Origin: Eumeta japonica | Lineage: Eukaryota > Arthropoda > Insecta > Lepidoptera > Psychidae | Length of the DNA stretch: 64,000 nt | Direction of reading: 5' to 3' | Assembly (NCBI GenBank): GCA_005406025.1 | Contig: BGZK01001367.1 | Location: 62,001-126,000 of the forward strand | Notes under the pieces: model-generated | Seen by the model: only the letters and a program-made list of their open reading frames with translations | What the model was told of the DNA's origin: nothing | The model's database searches: none | Position numbers and translations under genes: made by a program | Part shown: positions 22,380 through 34,137 of the stretch, piece by piece | Position numbering within the stretch: position 1 is the stretch's first letter | Layout: every line of letters starts with the position of its first letter

Positions 22380-22700
22380 GCGCGCGGTGATAAAATTTTT
22401 CATCGCACGGAACTCCGATTGCACGAGTTAAACTTTCGCCCGCCCGGTTTTTCAGCGAGTTCGTCCGATGCCAGCTGCAATGCGGGCTCGTAAAGCTCGT
22501 CAGTTCTCCCGTCCGCCGCCGTACGGCTGCTAACTACTGCACGGTATCGCATCTCTGTGAGCTGCTAACTTGTACGAATCGCTGCAGATGCAAATATTTA
22601 GCGAACGCTCGTAATGGACGGGCCGGCTTCGTAAGAAGCGTGGCTGCCTTTTCACACGAACTGGAGCCTCGTTGGCTTTGAAAAGAGTTTTAATACTTCG
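22380..22700. promoter_or_regulatory. GC-rich island (candidate regulatory or promoter block)
   Basis: Includes 'cgcccgcccggtttttcag', 'cccgtccgccgccgtacgg' and a POU-type octamer ATGCAAAT at about 22588. No convincing open frame. Confidence 0.35.
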
Positions 22701-24123
22701 GAAAGAAATTATGGCTATAAATTTTGCTCTTCGTTTTGATTATTAATTAATTAGCAATAATTTTGCAAACGGAATCATAAATATTCTATAGAAAAATGTG
22801 GCTCAACCCACAATATTATGAAGTAAGTTTTGTACGAGTTTATAACAAAATTGATATACTAATAAGAATATCAAAAAATTTTCAATTAAATGGCGCTGGA
22901 AAATAAATTGTTTGACAAATAAATATATTCTTTTTTTTTATTAGAAAAGGTTTGGATGTTATCGAGTCCACAATCTAGGAATACTAGTTTCTAACTGAAT
23001 TATGTGATTGAATCTAGATAGATCGTAGAAAATAGATAAATCGGTAGTTGCAGTGAATTTTATTATGTTGCTATACTCACAAAGAACATTACAATATTTA
23101 CTTATTTCTTCTCTATTTCATTTAAAATTGTATTAGAATATTACTCAAAGCATTCCACGCTTTAAGAAATTTCATGGAAGAACTATCATACTGGCAGCAC
23201 TGAAAAGGGGCCCCGCACAAAGAACTACGTGACAAGCTATTCGGTGAATAATGAATATGTTACAAAGTGGGTCCAAATTTTTTATATTTCTTTCCTAAAG
23301 AATAAATTTTATAAGCGTACATTTTTCTCAATATTCTTGGCACAGCAAAGTTTTAACAGACAATTTTTCGTACAGTTATTTCCTTTGTTCCCGAAATTTT
23401 ATTTAAGAGGAACTTTAATAACACCTAACCATTTCTTCAGTGTCGTCAACTAAAAATGTTATCATCATCACTTTGTTCACAGAGTCTGGATTATTACGGA
23501 TTATGTAATGAAATCTAGGAATGTTGATAGCTCGAACATTGATTGATACCTAAGCCACCATATTGAATATGGACTTCGGGTATCATTATTATGCAAAATA
23601 AATTATAGATAAAAAAGGTTTAAAATTCTGAGAAGAGATTAATTTTATATCAGTTAGTTAAGATTTTTATAACAATTTTTAAGTCAATTGAATTATTTTC
23701 ATTGAATCACGTAAAGTTACGGCAGAAACATGTAATTAAATATTTCACGTCATACTATTTACCTTATAAAATATGACCTATAAATGCTAGGATTTTAGGT
23801 AATAAAGAAAGCATTCACTAAAAATAATAGGTGTTGCAATTGTAGTTATAGGACAATTATCATATTAATTAAATAAATAATTTAATACAATTTTATAATA
23901 GCTGCTTATATCTTCTCCCATACTTTGAAACAGTGTTGCGACAAAATTGGAAGAGGCACCCTCATCTGTATTACGAAGTCACGTTTACTAGGCAGACATG
24001 AACTGTATAGTGTAAAATATCTCTGCTACATGCGCACATTTTGCGTGTACTACATGTGGATTAAGGATCGGCACTGTCGGAGGCGCAATGTTGCAGAAGA
24101 GGGCGTAAAAAGGGGGTTCATGC
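22701..24123. other. No recognisable gene
   Basis: AT-rich sequence; small open frames at 23229-23453 and 23925-24128 have no motif. Confidence 0.4.
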
Positions 24124-24345
24124 TATAACTATGTAGGAGATTACCAGGATTCGGGGCGGCGGTCGCCCGCACCATGGTTTTAATTCTTGGGACATAATTT
24201 GTATGCGTCCCGCGTGTCAACAGTCGCTCGGCGCGGTCCCCCACGCTCGGGGCTAACATGAAAATTCAACTGAGAACTCACTTTGCCGCTGACCTTTGGG
24301 GGCTTCGACGTCGATTTATAACTATATTGTGAGATTGCCAGGATT
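24124..24345. repeat. Imperfect 28-bp direct repeat flanking a GC-rich 165-bp core
   Basis: 24124-24151 (TATAACTATGTAGGAGATTA...) and 24317-24345 (TATAACTATATTGTGAGATT...) share the ending CCAGGATT and differ at few positions. The core between them is GC-rich ('cggggcggcggtcgcccgc', 'cgctcggcgcggtccccca'). Origin unknown. Confidence 0.7.
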
Positions 24346-25859
24346 ATACGTTAGTCGGTATATTTTTTGGACAAGCTAAATATACATACCTTTGCAAGTT
24401 TCATGTCTTGTTTTATATTCTCAAATTATGATTCTATTTTTTTTAAAGAATAATAACAAAATGATACGATGGCGATGAAAATTTCATTTTTATTGATACA
24501 AAACTCCTTACATTGGTCTCGGTTTTTATTCTTAAATAATGTAAGAAGTCATTGAAAGGTAAATCTTCAATTGATGCACAGTCGATTGAAAGAGCACGCA
24601 AAATGTGTCTGACGAATTATTGGCTGCCTGTTTTTACAATATTCCTGATCAGTAATTTAAAAAATTAAAACAATATATTGCACAGCTCAAGCTTTGTATT
24701 AAAATTATTTTATGTTTATCGATGCAATGTTTTAATACAAGTGCACCTGCACTTAGGTAAAACGCCGTTTATACAATTTATTTTAAATTATCAGAAAATT
24801 ATTAAAGACCCCTTATTGTAATTTATGATAAGGAGTCTTCAATAAATGATGACGTAGGGCGATCGCAATGTCCGAACAATATACTGTCAGCAATGGCAAT
24901 ATTATATACATTACAAGCAATATTAATTTCAAATCAATTTGCTCTTTCCCCATAGAATTACCACATTTGTCTATCGATTATTTCGTGCGTATATTGCGGT
25001 CTCCCATTGAATTATTGAAATTTACAATACGTTGTTACGCCGCTTCATATATAAAAATATTATACACCGCCATCAGTATAATTATTCACGTAAGATATAT
25101 AATATGAACAGTGAACATGAAAACAGAATAAATATACCATGAAATCGCATGTTTACCCACTTACCTAATCAGAAGGAAAATTGGATCTTGGCGCTGGGGA
25201 GGAAATGCATCAAGAACAGACAAGCGCGATTGGTATTCCAAATGTGTTCGGACTTAACAGGTAATCGTTCGGCTGAAAGAGGCGATGTTCAGTGACACGC
25301 TTTCCGTTTTACATTCTGGCTTGCAGGGAAATACTTGGGAAGTTAGCGCAATAAATGGTAAAACGCAATCAATGTAGTTGTGATTGTATTTTTTACTATG
25401 AACGATAGCAATAACGAGATGATAAAAACAGGCATATGTTTTAAATAGAAATATGCATAAATTTTTCAATTCCGTGTTGTTGGATATGTTTATTGCAAAG
25501 TATCACTTAAATACTAAAATACCATCTAAATACTAAACAAAAAGCGAGTGAATTTTGTGATTTCTATAATTTATTATTCCATAAGTGAATTAATTCGTAT
25601 ATTTCATTTGTGAACGTTAAAATGTAAACGTAAATATCGTTCGAAGAACACAATATACATCTAAATCTGCAAAGTAGAAAAATAATCAACAGTAAATTTA
25701 CCCTAACGAAAGCCATTCATAAATGTATCCGAATCTGTACTAATTACGAACTTTCCTATAACACAGATCGATCAGCTAAAACATAAACAAACAATCGGCG
25801 ACTTCCGGGACAGCCTTAACTCAATTATTATTCAGCTCACCTTCCTAAAGGAAACTTAT
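24346..25859. other. No recognisable gene
   Basis: AT-rich. Small frames at 24868-25107 and 25254-25469 (minus) show no motif. A weak inverted repeat lies at 24804-24839. Confidence 0.4.
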
Positions 25860-26520
25860 GAAAAATCGGTGGCCATCAAAAAGTTCGGCGGCGGCTCATA
25901 AATCGCGGGGGGGCGCTCGCGCGCTGTGATTCCATTCATATTCCCCTTAGAGCGGCGCGGCCGACGCGATAAATTACAACCATCAATAATAGCGGCCCAC
26001 CGCTGTGTCAACAACAGTCTATACTTCGGTAATTTGTAGCCGTTTGATTGCGGCAACTCCGTGTCCCCCCGCCCCGGCCCCCGCCCCGCCGCGCCGGTCG
26101 ATCCTCAGACTCGACAAATACAAACTTCCCGATAGCAAAAAGAGATCGGACCCGAACGAGCCGATAGTTTCGCCCCGACAGCCGTTGTCCCCGCGAACAC
26201 CGGCCGCCTCGAAAAACTCCCCCCGCCCCGGGCCCTCGGCCGTCCGACTCGGAGATCGCCCGCGGATGTATCCGCGATGTAACTTTTCGATTGTTCCACT
26301 CCACTAGAAACGTACTGCGCCGGCCGGCCCCGCGCGCTCCGACGCCGGCCGGCTGGCGGCCCTCAGAAACGCCGCCTCTGATTATGTATTGAGGATTTCC
26401 ACAAATGAAACTCGGAAGTGTTCTCAGAAGGGCACAATGGAATTTTCGACAAAAGTCTTCATGTAACCCTTCCCCTTTTCGTTGCGCGTAAGGTTCGTCG
26501 AGAGGGGTAAGCGTACGAGC
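25860..26520. promoter_or_regulatory. Largest GC-rich island (candidate CpG-rich regulatory or promoter region)
   Basis: Strongly GC-rich stretches ('cccgccccggcccccgcccc', 'ggccggccccgcgcgctcc') with many CpGs, bracketed by AT-rich DNA. Contains CTCATAAATCGCG (25898), GATAAATTACAACCATC and ATCAATAATAG, which resemble Hox/Pbx-type sites. Long open frames exist on both strands here (a 212-codon minus frame at 26646-26008), but they look like products of low stop-codon density. A host promoter or first exon cannot be excluded. Confidence 0.4.
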
Positions 26521-26851
26521 CCTACGTACCGACGCGAAAAAGAAAAAGCTTTGTCCATTTTTTTTTCCTTTATATAGGCGGAGCGTTTTTTGGTAAATAA
26601 TTAGTTTCAAATTACCATGGCAGGCTAGTAGTAGTAAATAGTACATAGTACATTATTAATCAAATGTTACGTGAAAAAAATTATTTAAGTGCAAGGACGT
26701 AAGTCATTTATTGAATTTGAAGTATTATTCATTATTTTGAATATTTGAAATATTGTATAAAATAATGTACTGCAAAATATTCTGTACTTATTTCATTTTT
26801 TAAGCATACGGATGGCATTTGTATTCATAGACATGTTCATTCCATACTCGT

Positions 26852-26888
26852 AGCTTATCAGTAACGATAGTATCGTTACTGATAAGCT
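26852..26888. repeat. Perfect 18-bp inverted repeat with 1-nt spacer
   Basis: Arms 26852-26869 and 26871-26888 are exact reverse complements around a single G. Confidence 0.95.
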
Positions 26889-27379
26889 GTAAAGTCAAAA
26901 TAATACGTATTACATAAGTATAATATTATCGATATTATAATACTTGTAATATGGTTTTTTTTTTATTTTCTTTATTATAGTGAGAAACAGAGCGGAGGTT
27001 TGTTTCTTACTATAATAAAGTTTAAAAATAATCTTACTAAGATATAATGAGTAGTTGCTAATTACAAAAATTCTGTTTAGCAAACACTCATAGACAATTA
27101 TTTGTGGCAATTTTATCATTGTGTTGTAACCATACACTCATCCTACGTAACCACTTTTATTTACATGCTGGTCCTATGTTAATCTAACAGAAATTAGACC
27201 TTGAACTTCTAAGATACATCAGAAAACTTTTCAAAACCAAATAGGAAGTCTTGAATGATTGAGTTTATGACAGTAACAAAAGGAGGTACGTATCTAATTA
27301 TGGTCATGTACGAGCTGAACTAGACTGGACATGGAATATGAAAGTATACAAAGGAAAACCTTAAATAGATGCAGCTGGA
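26889..27379. other. No gene; one hairpin
   Basis: 26970-26988 and 27002-27020 form a 19-bp inverted repeat with one mismatch and a 13-nt spacer. No gene. Confidence 0.5.
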
Positions 27380-27615
27380 ATGTGTAGAATGATATAAAAC
27401 GGATCGCATTTTCGTACAACAAAGGACGATGCAGCCATAAGTGTCTCCATCTACTATGGAACTGTTCAACGGTGTATACCTTTTAGTTTTTCATACAATC
27501 ACTTAATGGTAATTGGTAATGGTAATGTCGAAAAAGAATTTATTAATGACTCATTTCAAATGTAATTTCATTACCTACGAAATAAAGATATTTTTGATTT
27601 GATTTGATTTGACAT
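27380..27615 (+). mobile_element. Jockey/CR1-like LINE 3' end with TGATT-type tail
   Basis: 3' untranslated sequence ending 'ataaagatatttttgatttg' followed by repeated ATTTG units, the characteristic tail of this lepidopteran LINE family. The same tail appears in reverse at 39170 and 49115. Coding sequence is missing (5'-truncated). Confidence 0.6.
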
Positions 27616-28499
27616 ATGCACGTAAAGAGAAAGCGATCAGAACATGGCGGTCCGCAAATTGAGCCAGCTAGCCATAATACCTACAAGCCATGTGTCCACA
27701 CCGAGGAAGTTTATATAGACTGGCATTTTGCGGTCAGTTTAGTCATTAATCGTTTTTGTTGAAATAAATATCAATTATTATTGATATTTGATGATATTAA
27801 TTTATATTGATTTTAATGAAAATGATATTAACAACTATCATTAGTCATAGTCTCAACTATATATATAATGACATTGTCTAATATTGTTAAAAATAGGTCG
27901 TATTTTATTTACATGGACATTCTGTGTCGCATTCACACACGTTTAGCCCATCGTCATATTTGGGAAGTGGCATAGCAACACTGTTTACTCTCATGTGATT
28001 ACGTATGAAATTTTTCGATTTATATACTTACTTTTATCTTGTAAATTTTACTCCCCAACCGAGTTATTATTTTAATCGATAATATTAATAGTTTTCATAT
28101 TTCATCCGGTGTCTTCAATACAACAGCAAAACCCATTAAAGCTATTTGTCTTTAATAGAGAACGTATTTCCCAAAAAAAAAAACCCAGAGGCATATTTCA
28201 CGGATATGTTCGAAATTCTGAATTCGGACCGCAAATGGATGCGTAAGCAAACGCAGCATTTCAAATAAAATAAAATCATAAATCTATTTAACATCTCTGC
28301 GCATTGAAGTAATAATACCTACTCAAAAACTTTACGTTTTTAATTTAATATTCTTTACTCTCATACAATAGTTTTCCATTGTACATGAAGTTTTCTCACT
28401 TCCATTTGATAAAATTGACTTTGACCGATCCAATTCAATATTTTAATCTCGACCACTGATAAATAAAACACTTAACAAATAAAAAACAATAAGTTGTAA
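27616..28499. other. No recognisable gene
   Basis: AT-rich non-coding DNA. Confidence 0.4.
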
Positions 28500-28700
28500 A
28501 TACAAAAGTACGGGTCCTCCCTCCGGTCAGCGACCCGATCCATGCAAGCTGTTACTTCTATCTTTAGAGCGAAAATCAATACGATGTCCGTATTCTGTAT
28601 CACGTAGAATCAATTTGAGCGGCGAGCGCGCCCGCGGTGGGTCAACACGAATTTATGGACAACCATTGGATTACGAGTCTGTTACGAAATGTTTCTGGAG
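28500..28700. promoter_or_regulatory. GC-rich island (candidate regulatory element)
   Basis: Contains 'gcggcgagcgcgcccgcgg', GAATTTATGGAC (posterior-Hox-like) and CCATTGGATTACGAG. Regulatory role inferred. Confidence 0.3.
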
Positions 28701-28850
28701 TGTAGAAGAAAGATAAGAGCGCATACATTTTGAGATCTGGAAACTCTGTAATAAAGCAGTCCGTGAGTGCTTTTACCGAGTGGTAGAATTGGTAGAAGAA
28801 TAAGGAGAAAGATGACACACTGTATTGGACTGCGCAACTCTATCGGGGTA

Positions 28851-28902
28851 CTATCCATCTCTTCTTTTATGCTAAACGTAGCATAAAAGAAGAGGTGGAT
28901 AG
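28851..28902. repeat. 23-bp inverted repeat, one mismatch, 6-nt spacer
   Basis: Arms 28851-28873 and 28880-28902. Confidence 0.93.
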
Positions 28903-29121
28903 AAGGGTCGACGGACCCTTACGCTGGTTTCTCTTATCTATTTTGTATCTATCGAGTTTGCCGCTCGTTCACTGAAATTTTGTCCAGTCAACCAGCGCGT
29001 CGTTTATATGATTCTAACAGTAAATTTCTTTAAAATTTATAACAAAGACAGTTCCTTCTTATTCAATTATAAATTTAGAGAATTAAGAGCCTCTTCCACC
29101 ATCTTCTTTCAAACTGACATA

Positions 29122-29360
29122 TAACAAAAAGTCACTTAAAATAAAATTTGTGTTTCACGTCATTTTTTAACGGTTATTCAGATTAAAAGGAACACATGGA
29201 GAGAAAATTTTAATTTAAAAGTGACTTTTTGTTAAATATTTCTTTATTTTATAATTATTACATAAATTATTTTATTGTACTCATTCTGATTTAAATCAGA
29301 AAGAATACAATAAAATAATTTGAGCGTATTACTGTTAAAGTAATACGCTCAAATTATTTC
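29122..29360. repeat. Chain of overlapping inverted repeats
   Basis: Three nested or consecutive inverted repeats: 29122-29137 pairs with the complementary stretch at about 29219-29234 (16 bp); 29264-29292 pairs with 29293-29321 with no spacer (few mismatches); 29313-29333 pairs perfectly (21 bp) with 29339-29359. The right arm of the second overlaps the left arm of the third. Confidence 0.9.
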
Positions 29361-31249
29361 TGTGTTGTATATTCGAAGGGCAAACAAGCATATGAATTAT
29401 TAGAGCGTAGACATTCACCGCCGCCCATTAACAGTCACAACCCCAGAGTGTGCCATCGGAACCCTCATTTACTGGACAAAATACAACAACGAAAGCTATT
29501 ATTTTACGTCCGTTTACTGTAAGAGTGTGGTACGAGTATTTCACCTGTCGAGCGGGCCCTCTTTTATGCCGCAGCTAAATTGGCTATAGTGTGACTCTTC
29601 TACATATTTTTGTAAATTGCATATTGTGAAAATATTAAATATACTAGTAAAATATAGCACATATAATCTTAAAATCAAAATAATTTTAAATTCATCCCCA
29701 TCCATTTATATTTTATAAAACTCAAAATAATTCAAGTATTTTTTTATGGTTGTTAGTGAAATTAGTGTTGCTTTTAAGTTTTATTCATTGTCACCAATTT
29801 CAACATCATAAAATAACAATCATATGAACGGACATTTACAATTGGTAATTATTTTATCACTGTCGGTTATATCTCAAAACGAAATTTCCATTAAGCCAAC
29901 AGACAATTGTGTTTTCAGCTGTTCATGAGAATAACACTGCTAAATAGAATATTATAATAAATAAAGAACAAATTATCTTTGTTCTTTATTTATTTTAATG
30001 TATTATTTAATGTATATATATAAACAGAACGGTTAATGAAGACAGATCGATGCAGTAATATCGAGTGGTATAAAAGGAAACGGGCGCTCCATTGATTTTC
30101 CCAACAAGGAAAATAAATCGAGAGTTCACCTCCAGAAAGGTTTACACAAAGAGGAACAGGCGAAGTCGAATAGAATACAACAAATATTTATTGTTTACAG
30201 AAAGGACAAATACGACGCCGTTTAATGCTCGAATATAATTCTAGAGGGGGCATTGAATTTTATATTCAAGAGCTCGCTCCATTGTTTATGCTTTTGAATG
30301 CAATAATATTAAGGCTGTACTAATATGCCAGATTTTCAATATTATCTTTCTGAGAGATTCCAACTTAGTTACACATATTTTTATACAATTAGTAAGAAAA
30401 TTTATTTAGATAAGTATATTATATATTGAGAAATTATATTGATATGAATTACTTATACTAATGGTTTGAATATAAAAATTTTGATTTTTAAAATTGAAAA
30501 ACATTAAATTGAAAATTATTTTATCGAATATAAACCATGAAGCAACTAAACGATTTGAATATAAACAACTAAACGATTTATAAGATAGAAATAGATATTT
30601 ATATGTAAGTGTACAATAAAACAATAATTCATTGTATACTTAAGTAAAATGTATTTATGAATTAAATTTAATTGATCGTAACTAGTCTAAAAAGTAGCAA
30701 AAAAAAATGCACATTTTGCGTGCTACTATACACACTGCAGTTTTCTTATTCTATGTTCTTTTCATTTTTTAAATATAATATTGAGCTACAAAAAGTTTTA
30801 TTGAAAAGGCTTTAATTTATCTTGTTTCAAATTATAATTGAGGAATCGAAAACATACAAACCGATAGCATATGAACTCTAATGAATGGAATTGTAATATT
30901 TAAAATGGACTTTTAATAAATGTCTAAAAATACACTGTTATAACAACGAACGTAGTCTTACTTTAATAGTCTCTTAAAATAAAATGCCAAAACAGATGTA
31001 CAAGAGAAAAAAAAACATAATAGTATACTAACCGTGAAATCACATGAAGAAAAATTCTATTAAAAATTTTGATATTTAGTAAGCACTAGAATAATACTTT
31101 AATTTGATGCTTGATGTGCTGATTAATAAGTAGACTATAAATTTATATATACAAAAACATACAACTCTTTTCCATCTATTCAAACCACCTTTCTTTTTCA
31201 CCGCTAGGATTCTCTGTCGTCGATATGAAATTCAATAATCCAATAAGTG
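29361..31249. other. No gene; AT-rich with one perfect hairpin
   Basis: 29956-29972 and 29978-29994 are perfect 17-bp inverted arms. The small frame at 30406-30624 (minus) is low-complexity. Confidence 0.45.
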
Positions 31250-31720
31250 ATACATGCATCATCGATGTTCACCCATGAAGCCAGGGCTCTCGCTTAGGAT
31301 CGATCTCCAGCCCCGACCCGGCTATAATAAAAAAAAGGAAACTATAAACAGTGATGAAACTTAAAGAGCGAAACAAGCGGGTGCCATTTGTTACACCCTA
31401 AGAAAATATTCCCGTGTTCAAATTTGGGAAGGGAACAAATGCTTTTTGCAATGCGGTGCGGTAATGTACGCCGGCCCCTTGAATTTTTCATTCCCTTGTG
31501 GCTCGACAACTAAGCATTACCGAAATTGCGTCATATTTCTTTTCTCAACACATTCCACGGCGGTAAATAGTTACCTAAATTGCCACTTTGCCCGGTATCT
31601 GAGTGCTTTTGAACGCCACTAATTTCGCAGGACAGATGTCCGTGTGGACTGGTCCCTCGGAGTCGATACACTGCTTAATTCACCCTACGCGAACTGAATA
31701 CGCTGGCGTATTAAAGTGTA
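31250..31720. promoter_or_regulatory. GC-balanced block (candidate conserved non-coding sequence)
   Basis: Balanced composition (gctctcgcttaggatcgatc, cgtgtggactggtccctcgg) next to AT-rich DNA, without repeats or open frames. Confidence 0.25.
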
Positions 31721-32143
31721 CTTACTTAATCCAATTAATTATAATTAATTAAGTAATCAAAACCCAGTTGTGAATACGACCAATTGAAATGAACTCATAT
31801 AAAACAAATTAAAAAGAAAACAAGGTCTCTGGTAATGATAAAAGAAATGGAATTTAAATAATTATTGATACGGTATACACAAACGGAGGCCTAAAATAGT
31901 TATGCAATAATTATGGCTTTACTGGTAACCCTCATTACATGTGTCATGTGTTTCTGTGTAATTTTAATATTCATATAATACTATGTCGGGGATTAAGATT
32001 TTTCGTATATTATAAGTAAAAACTTGCAGTTGGTTGTGTTATTTGTATCTGGCTAGATTTGATAACATTAATTAGATGACATTTTAAAAAAAGAAAAATT
32101 AAAGTTAAAAACGGCAACCCGCCATTTTTCTATTGTTTTTCTG

Positions 32144-32200
32144 TCCACCAAAATGAATGAATCTAAATATTTGTACTTTAGATTCATTCATTTTGGTGGA
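32144..32200. repeat. Perfect 24-bp inverted repeat inside mariner copy 2
   Basis: Arms 32144-32167 and 32177-32200 with a 9-nt spacer, at the transposase start codon region. Mariner copy 1 has no second arm at the corresponding place (17718-17765), so the right arm is an extra, inverted copy. Confidence 0.95.
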
Positions 32201-32675
32201 CCATCCATATATTTTGAAATTTTATTAGAAAATAGAGAAAAATGCGACATTAGCTGCGAAAAAAAGCAATAGTTTATGAATCTAATGAAGTGTCGGCAAG
32301 AGTAGCACAAAACTGATTCAAGTATTTTCAGTCCGGTAATTTCGATATCAAAAATGAACCTTGCACTGGTCGGCCTGTTATGGATAAAGTCCATGCTATT
32401 TTGGAGCAAGTGCAGCAAGAACAGTATATTAGTTCTTACAACATAGATGAAGAGCTGAGAATTGACTACAAAACAGTTTTGACCCATTTGAAAAAAGCTG
32501 GATAAACAAAAAAGCTCGATACTTGGATTCCACACGAGCACACTGAATGTAGTCTAATGACTCGTGTACTCATTTGCGATTCTCTATTGAAACGTAAAGA
32601 AACGGAACCAGTTTTTGAAAACATTGATCACTGGTGATGAAAAATGGATTACGTACGACAAGAACGTGCAAAAAT

Positions 32676-32730
32676 GATTATGGCCAAAAGGCAAGTAAAC
32701 TGTGGAGCTTGTTTGCCTTTTGGTCATGAT
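32676..32730. repeat. Imperfect inverted repeat inside mariner copy 2
   Basis: Arms 32676-32694 and 32712-32730 (17 of 19 match). The sequence between them, 'tgtggagctt', is the reverse complement of what an ancestral mariner reads here; copy 1 has 'gttccaca' at 18219-18226. Confidence 0.88.
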
Positions 32731-33447
32731 CTTTTATATCGAAACCTATATATGACTAAAGACTATAGCGAAACCCGAACAAACTCGCAGTAAGTTGATG
32801 CTATGTGCATGGTAGGATTGAAAGGGAATTCATTATGAGCTTTTACCGCTGAGCAAAACCATCAGCTCGCATCTCTACCGATTCCGTTGATCATCTACTG
32901 CCAGCAGTTGATGAGAATCAAGCAAGAAGTAGAGAAAAAGTGTTTGTATTGATCAATAGAAATGATGTAGTTTTTAGCACCATAACGCCAAACCACACAC
33001 GTCTTTAGCTATTCGATAAATATTAAGTGTTTGGTTGGGTAGTGATAATGCATTCACCATACAACTCTGACCGTGCACACTTAGATTTTCACCTGTTTCG
33101 GTCTCTTCAGAACTTTTTAGTATTAGGTTAATATCAAGAGAGGACTGTCAAAATTGCTTGTTGCAGTCTTGTTAGGAATGCTAAAATTTTTACAGCAATG
33201 CGATTATGTCATTATCTACAAAATGGCAACAAGTCGTTGAACAAAATTGCATACTTATTATAATTAAATGTAAAAAATATATAATAAGAGATTGTTTTAA
33301 ATTTGTATATAGAATACGAAAAAACTTTTTCCCCGACCTTATATGATATATATTTTGTTTTTACTATTTCCATAATAGTTTTGTCTTTAATTCGTCTTTT
33401 TTAATAATTCGTTTTATTTCTCATTTTCATCTTTTGTGATAAACAAT

Positions 33448-33787
33448 GACAATATCCCATAGTATACCTACACCAAATCAAAAAGATATATACATAAAAT
33501 AGATGTTTGAAATACAAACACCATATACCTTACAGGGAAGTAATATTTTAATGTGTGCATTTAGTCTATATCGATCACGTAAAAAAATTTTCGATGAGAG
33601 CACTCCAGAAATTTTTAGAGGTATTACTCCTAGCGGTCTATTGTGTAATGTATCAGATATAGCATCATGTAAGTACGCACGCGGAACTTATTGCAAGCCA
33701 TTTCCAGCACTATCGCTACAGGCTGTACCACCCGTTGACGGTTTTTTTGCGAACACAAAGAAAGTCAAATGGCGTTCGTGGACATGA
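33448..33787 (+). pseudogene. Unidentified coding relic A (cysteine-containing), one internal stop
   Basis: From an ATG at 33448 one frame runs 18 codons to a TAG at 33500, then continues from an ATG at 33503 in the same frame for 94 codons to 33787. It shows 'MFEIQTPYTLQGSNILMC', 'RGITPSGLLCNVSDIASC', 'YARGTYCKPFPALSL' and ends 'KKVKWRSWT'. Balanced amino-acid use, evenly spaced Cys and Pro, and higher GC than its flanks make a coding origin more likely than chance. I recognise no family. No signal peptide; a weak hydrophobic patch 'SNILMCAFSLY' is present. The next frame starts inside it (20-bp overlap), which is unusual for insect genes but common in compact viral genomes. Viral ancestry is a guess. 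Confidence 0.4.
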
Positions 33788-34124
33788 AAATGACTGAACG
33801 TGTACGCCGCAGCAGAATTCCGAACGAACATGGTATTTTATTATTTATGATCCTTGCGTTTGTTAATTTTAATGATAATAAATATTTCAAATTTAATTTT
33901 TAGCTCTGTTTGAAATTGGGAACAAAGAATTGAATGAGACGAAACTTCGTCACCAACTAACATACTTTATAAAAATCCACGAGGAATTTGCGAGGGTTTT
34001 TACAGTTTTCAATAAAATGTTGTATCAATATAAAAACAGTACTAGTTCTCATAGAATTTATGTTACCACGTCAAACGTTCTGTTGAGTAATGCCGATCTA
34101 GCTGTTTGCGACTGCATACACTAG
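33769..34124 (+). CDS. Hypothetical 94-residue protein B, possibly two exons
   Basis: An ATG at 33769 (AAATGG context) opens a frame reading MAFVDMKMTERVRRSRIPNE. At 33833 there is GTATTT and at 33903 an acceptor 'aatttttag'. Removing 33833-33903 (71 bp, a normal short insect intron) joins the frame to 33904-34124, which reads 'FEIGNKELNETKLRHQLTYF', 'KIHEEFARVFTVFNKMLY' and ends 'ADLAVCDCIH'. Without splicing, the first part ends at 33903 in a hydrophobic tail, and the second part could start at the ATG at 33930. No family recognised. The overlap with the preceding frame and the absence of stops over about 285 coding bases are notable, but expression is unproven. Confidence 0.35.
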
Positions 34125-34137
34125 ATATTATAAATTT

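Larger units (their letters stand above)
31982..33342 (+). mobile_element. Mariner (cecropia-type) copy 2, decayed
   Basis: The left end 'tatgtcggggattaagattt' and right end 'actttttccccgacctta' are inverted repeats of each other. The transposase relic contains 'KVHAILEQVQQEQYISSYNI'-like sequence (about 32386), the intact first catalytic block 'LITGDEKWITYDKNV' (about 32625), 'MLCAW'-like sequence (about 32800), a decayed 'NRNDVVF' and a terminal 'KMATS' block near 33220. Multiple stops and frameshifts. Two inverted templated insertions (separate entries) lie inside it. At about 1.36 kb it is near full length for mariner. Confidence 0.88.

Noticed and set aside
24124..24345. U1 snRNA-like gene
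   Set aside because: A few words (ccatggttt, cataatttgt) recall the complement of U1, but the order and spacing do not hold, and the 5' splice-recognition end is missing.
26008..26646. 212-codon open frame on the minus strand
   Set aside because: It lies in the most GC-rich island, where stop codons are rare. The translation is Arg/Gly-rich and aperiodic, has no family motif, and other frames on both strands are open too.
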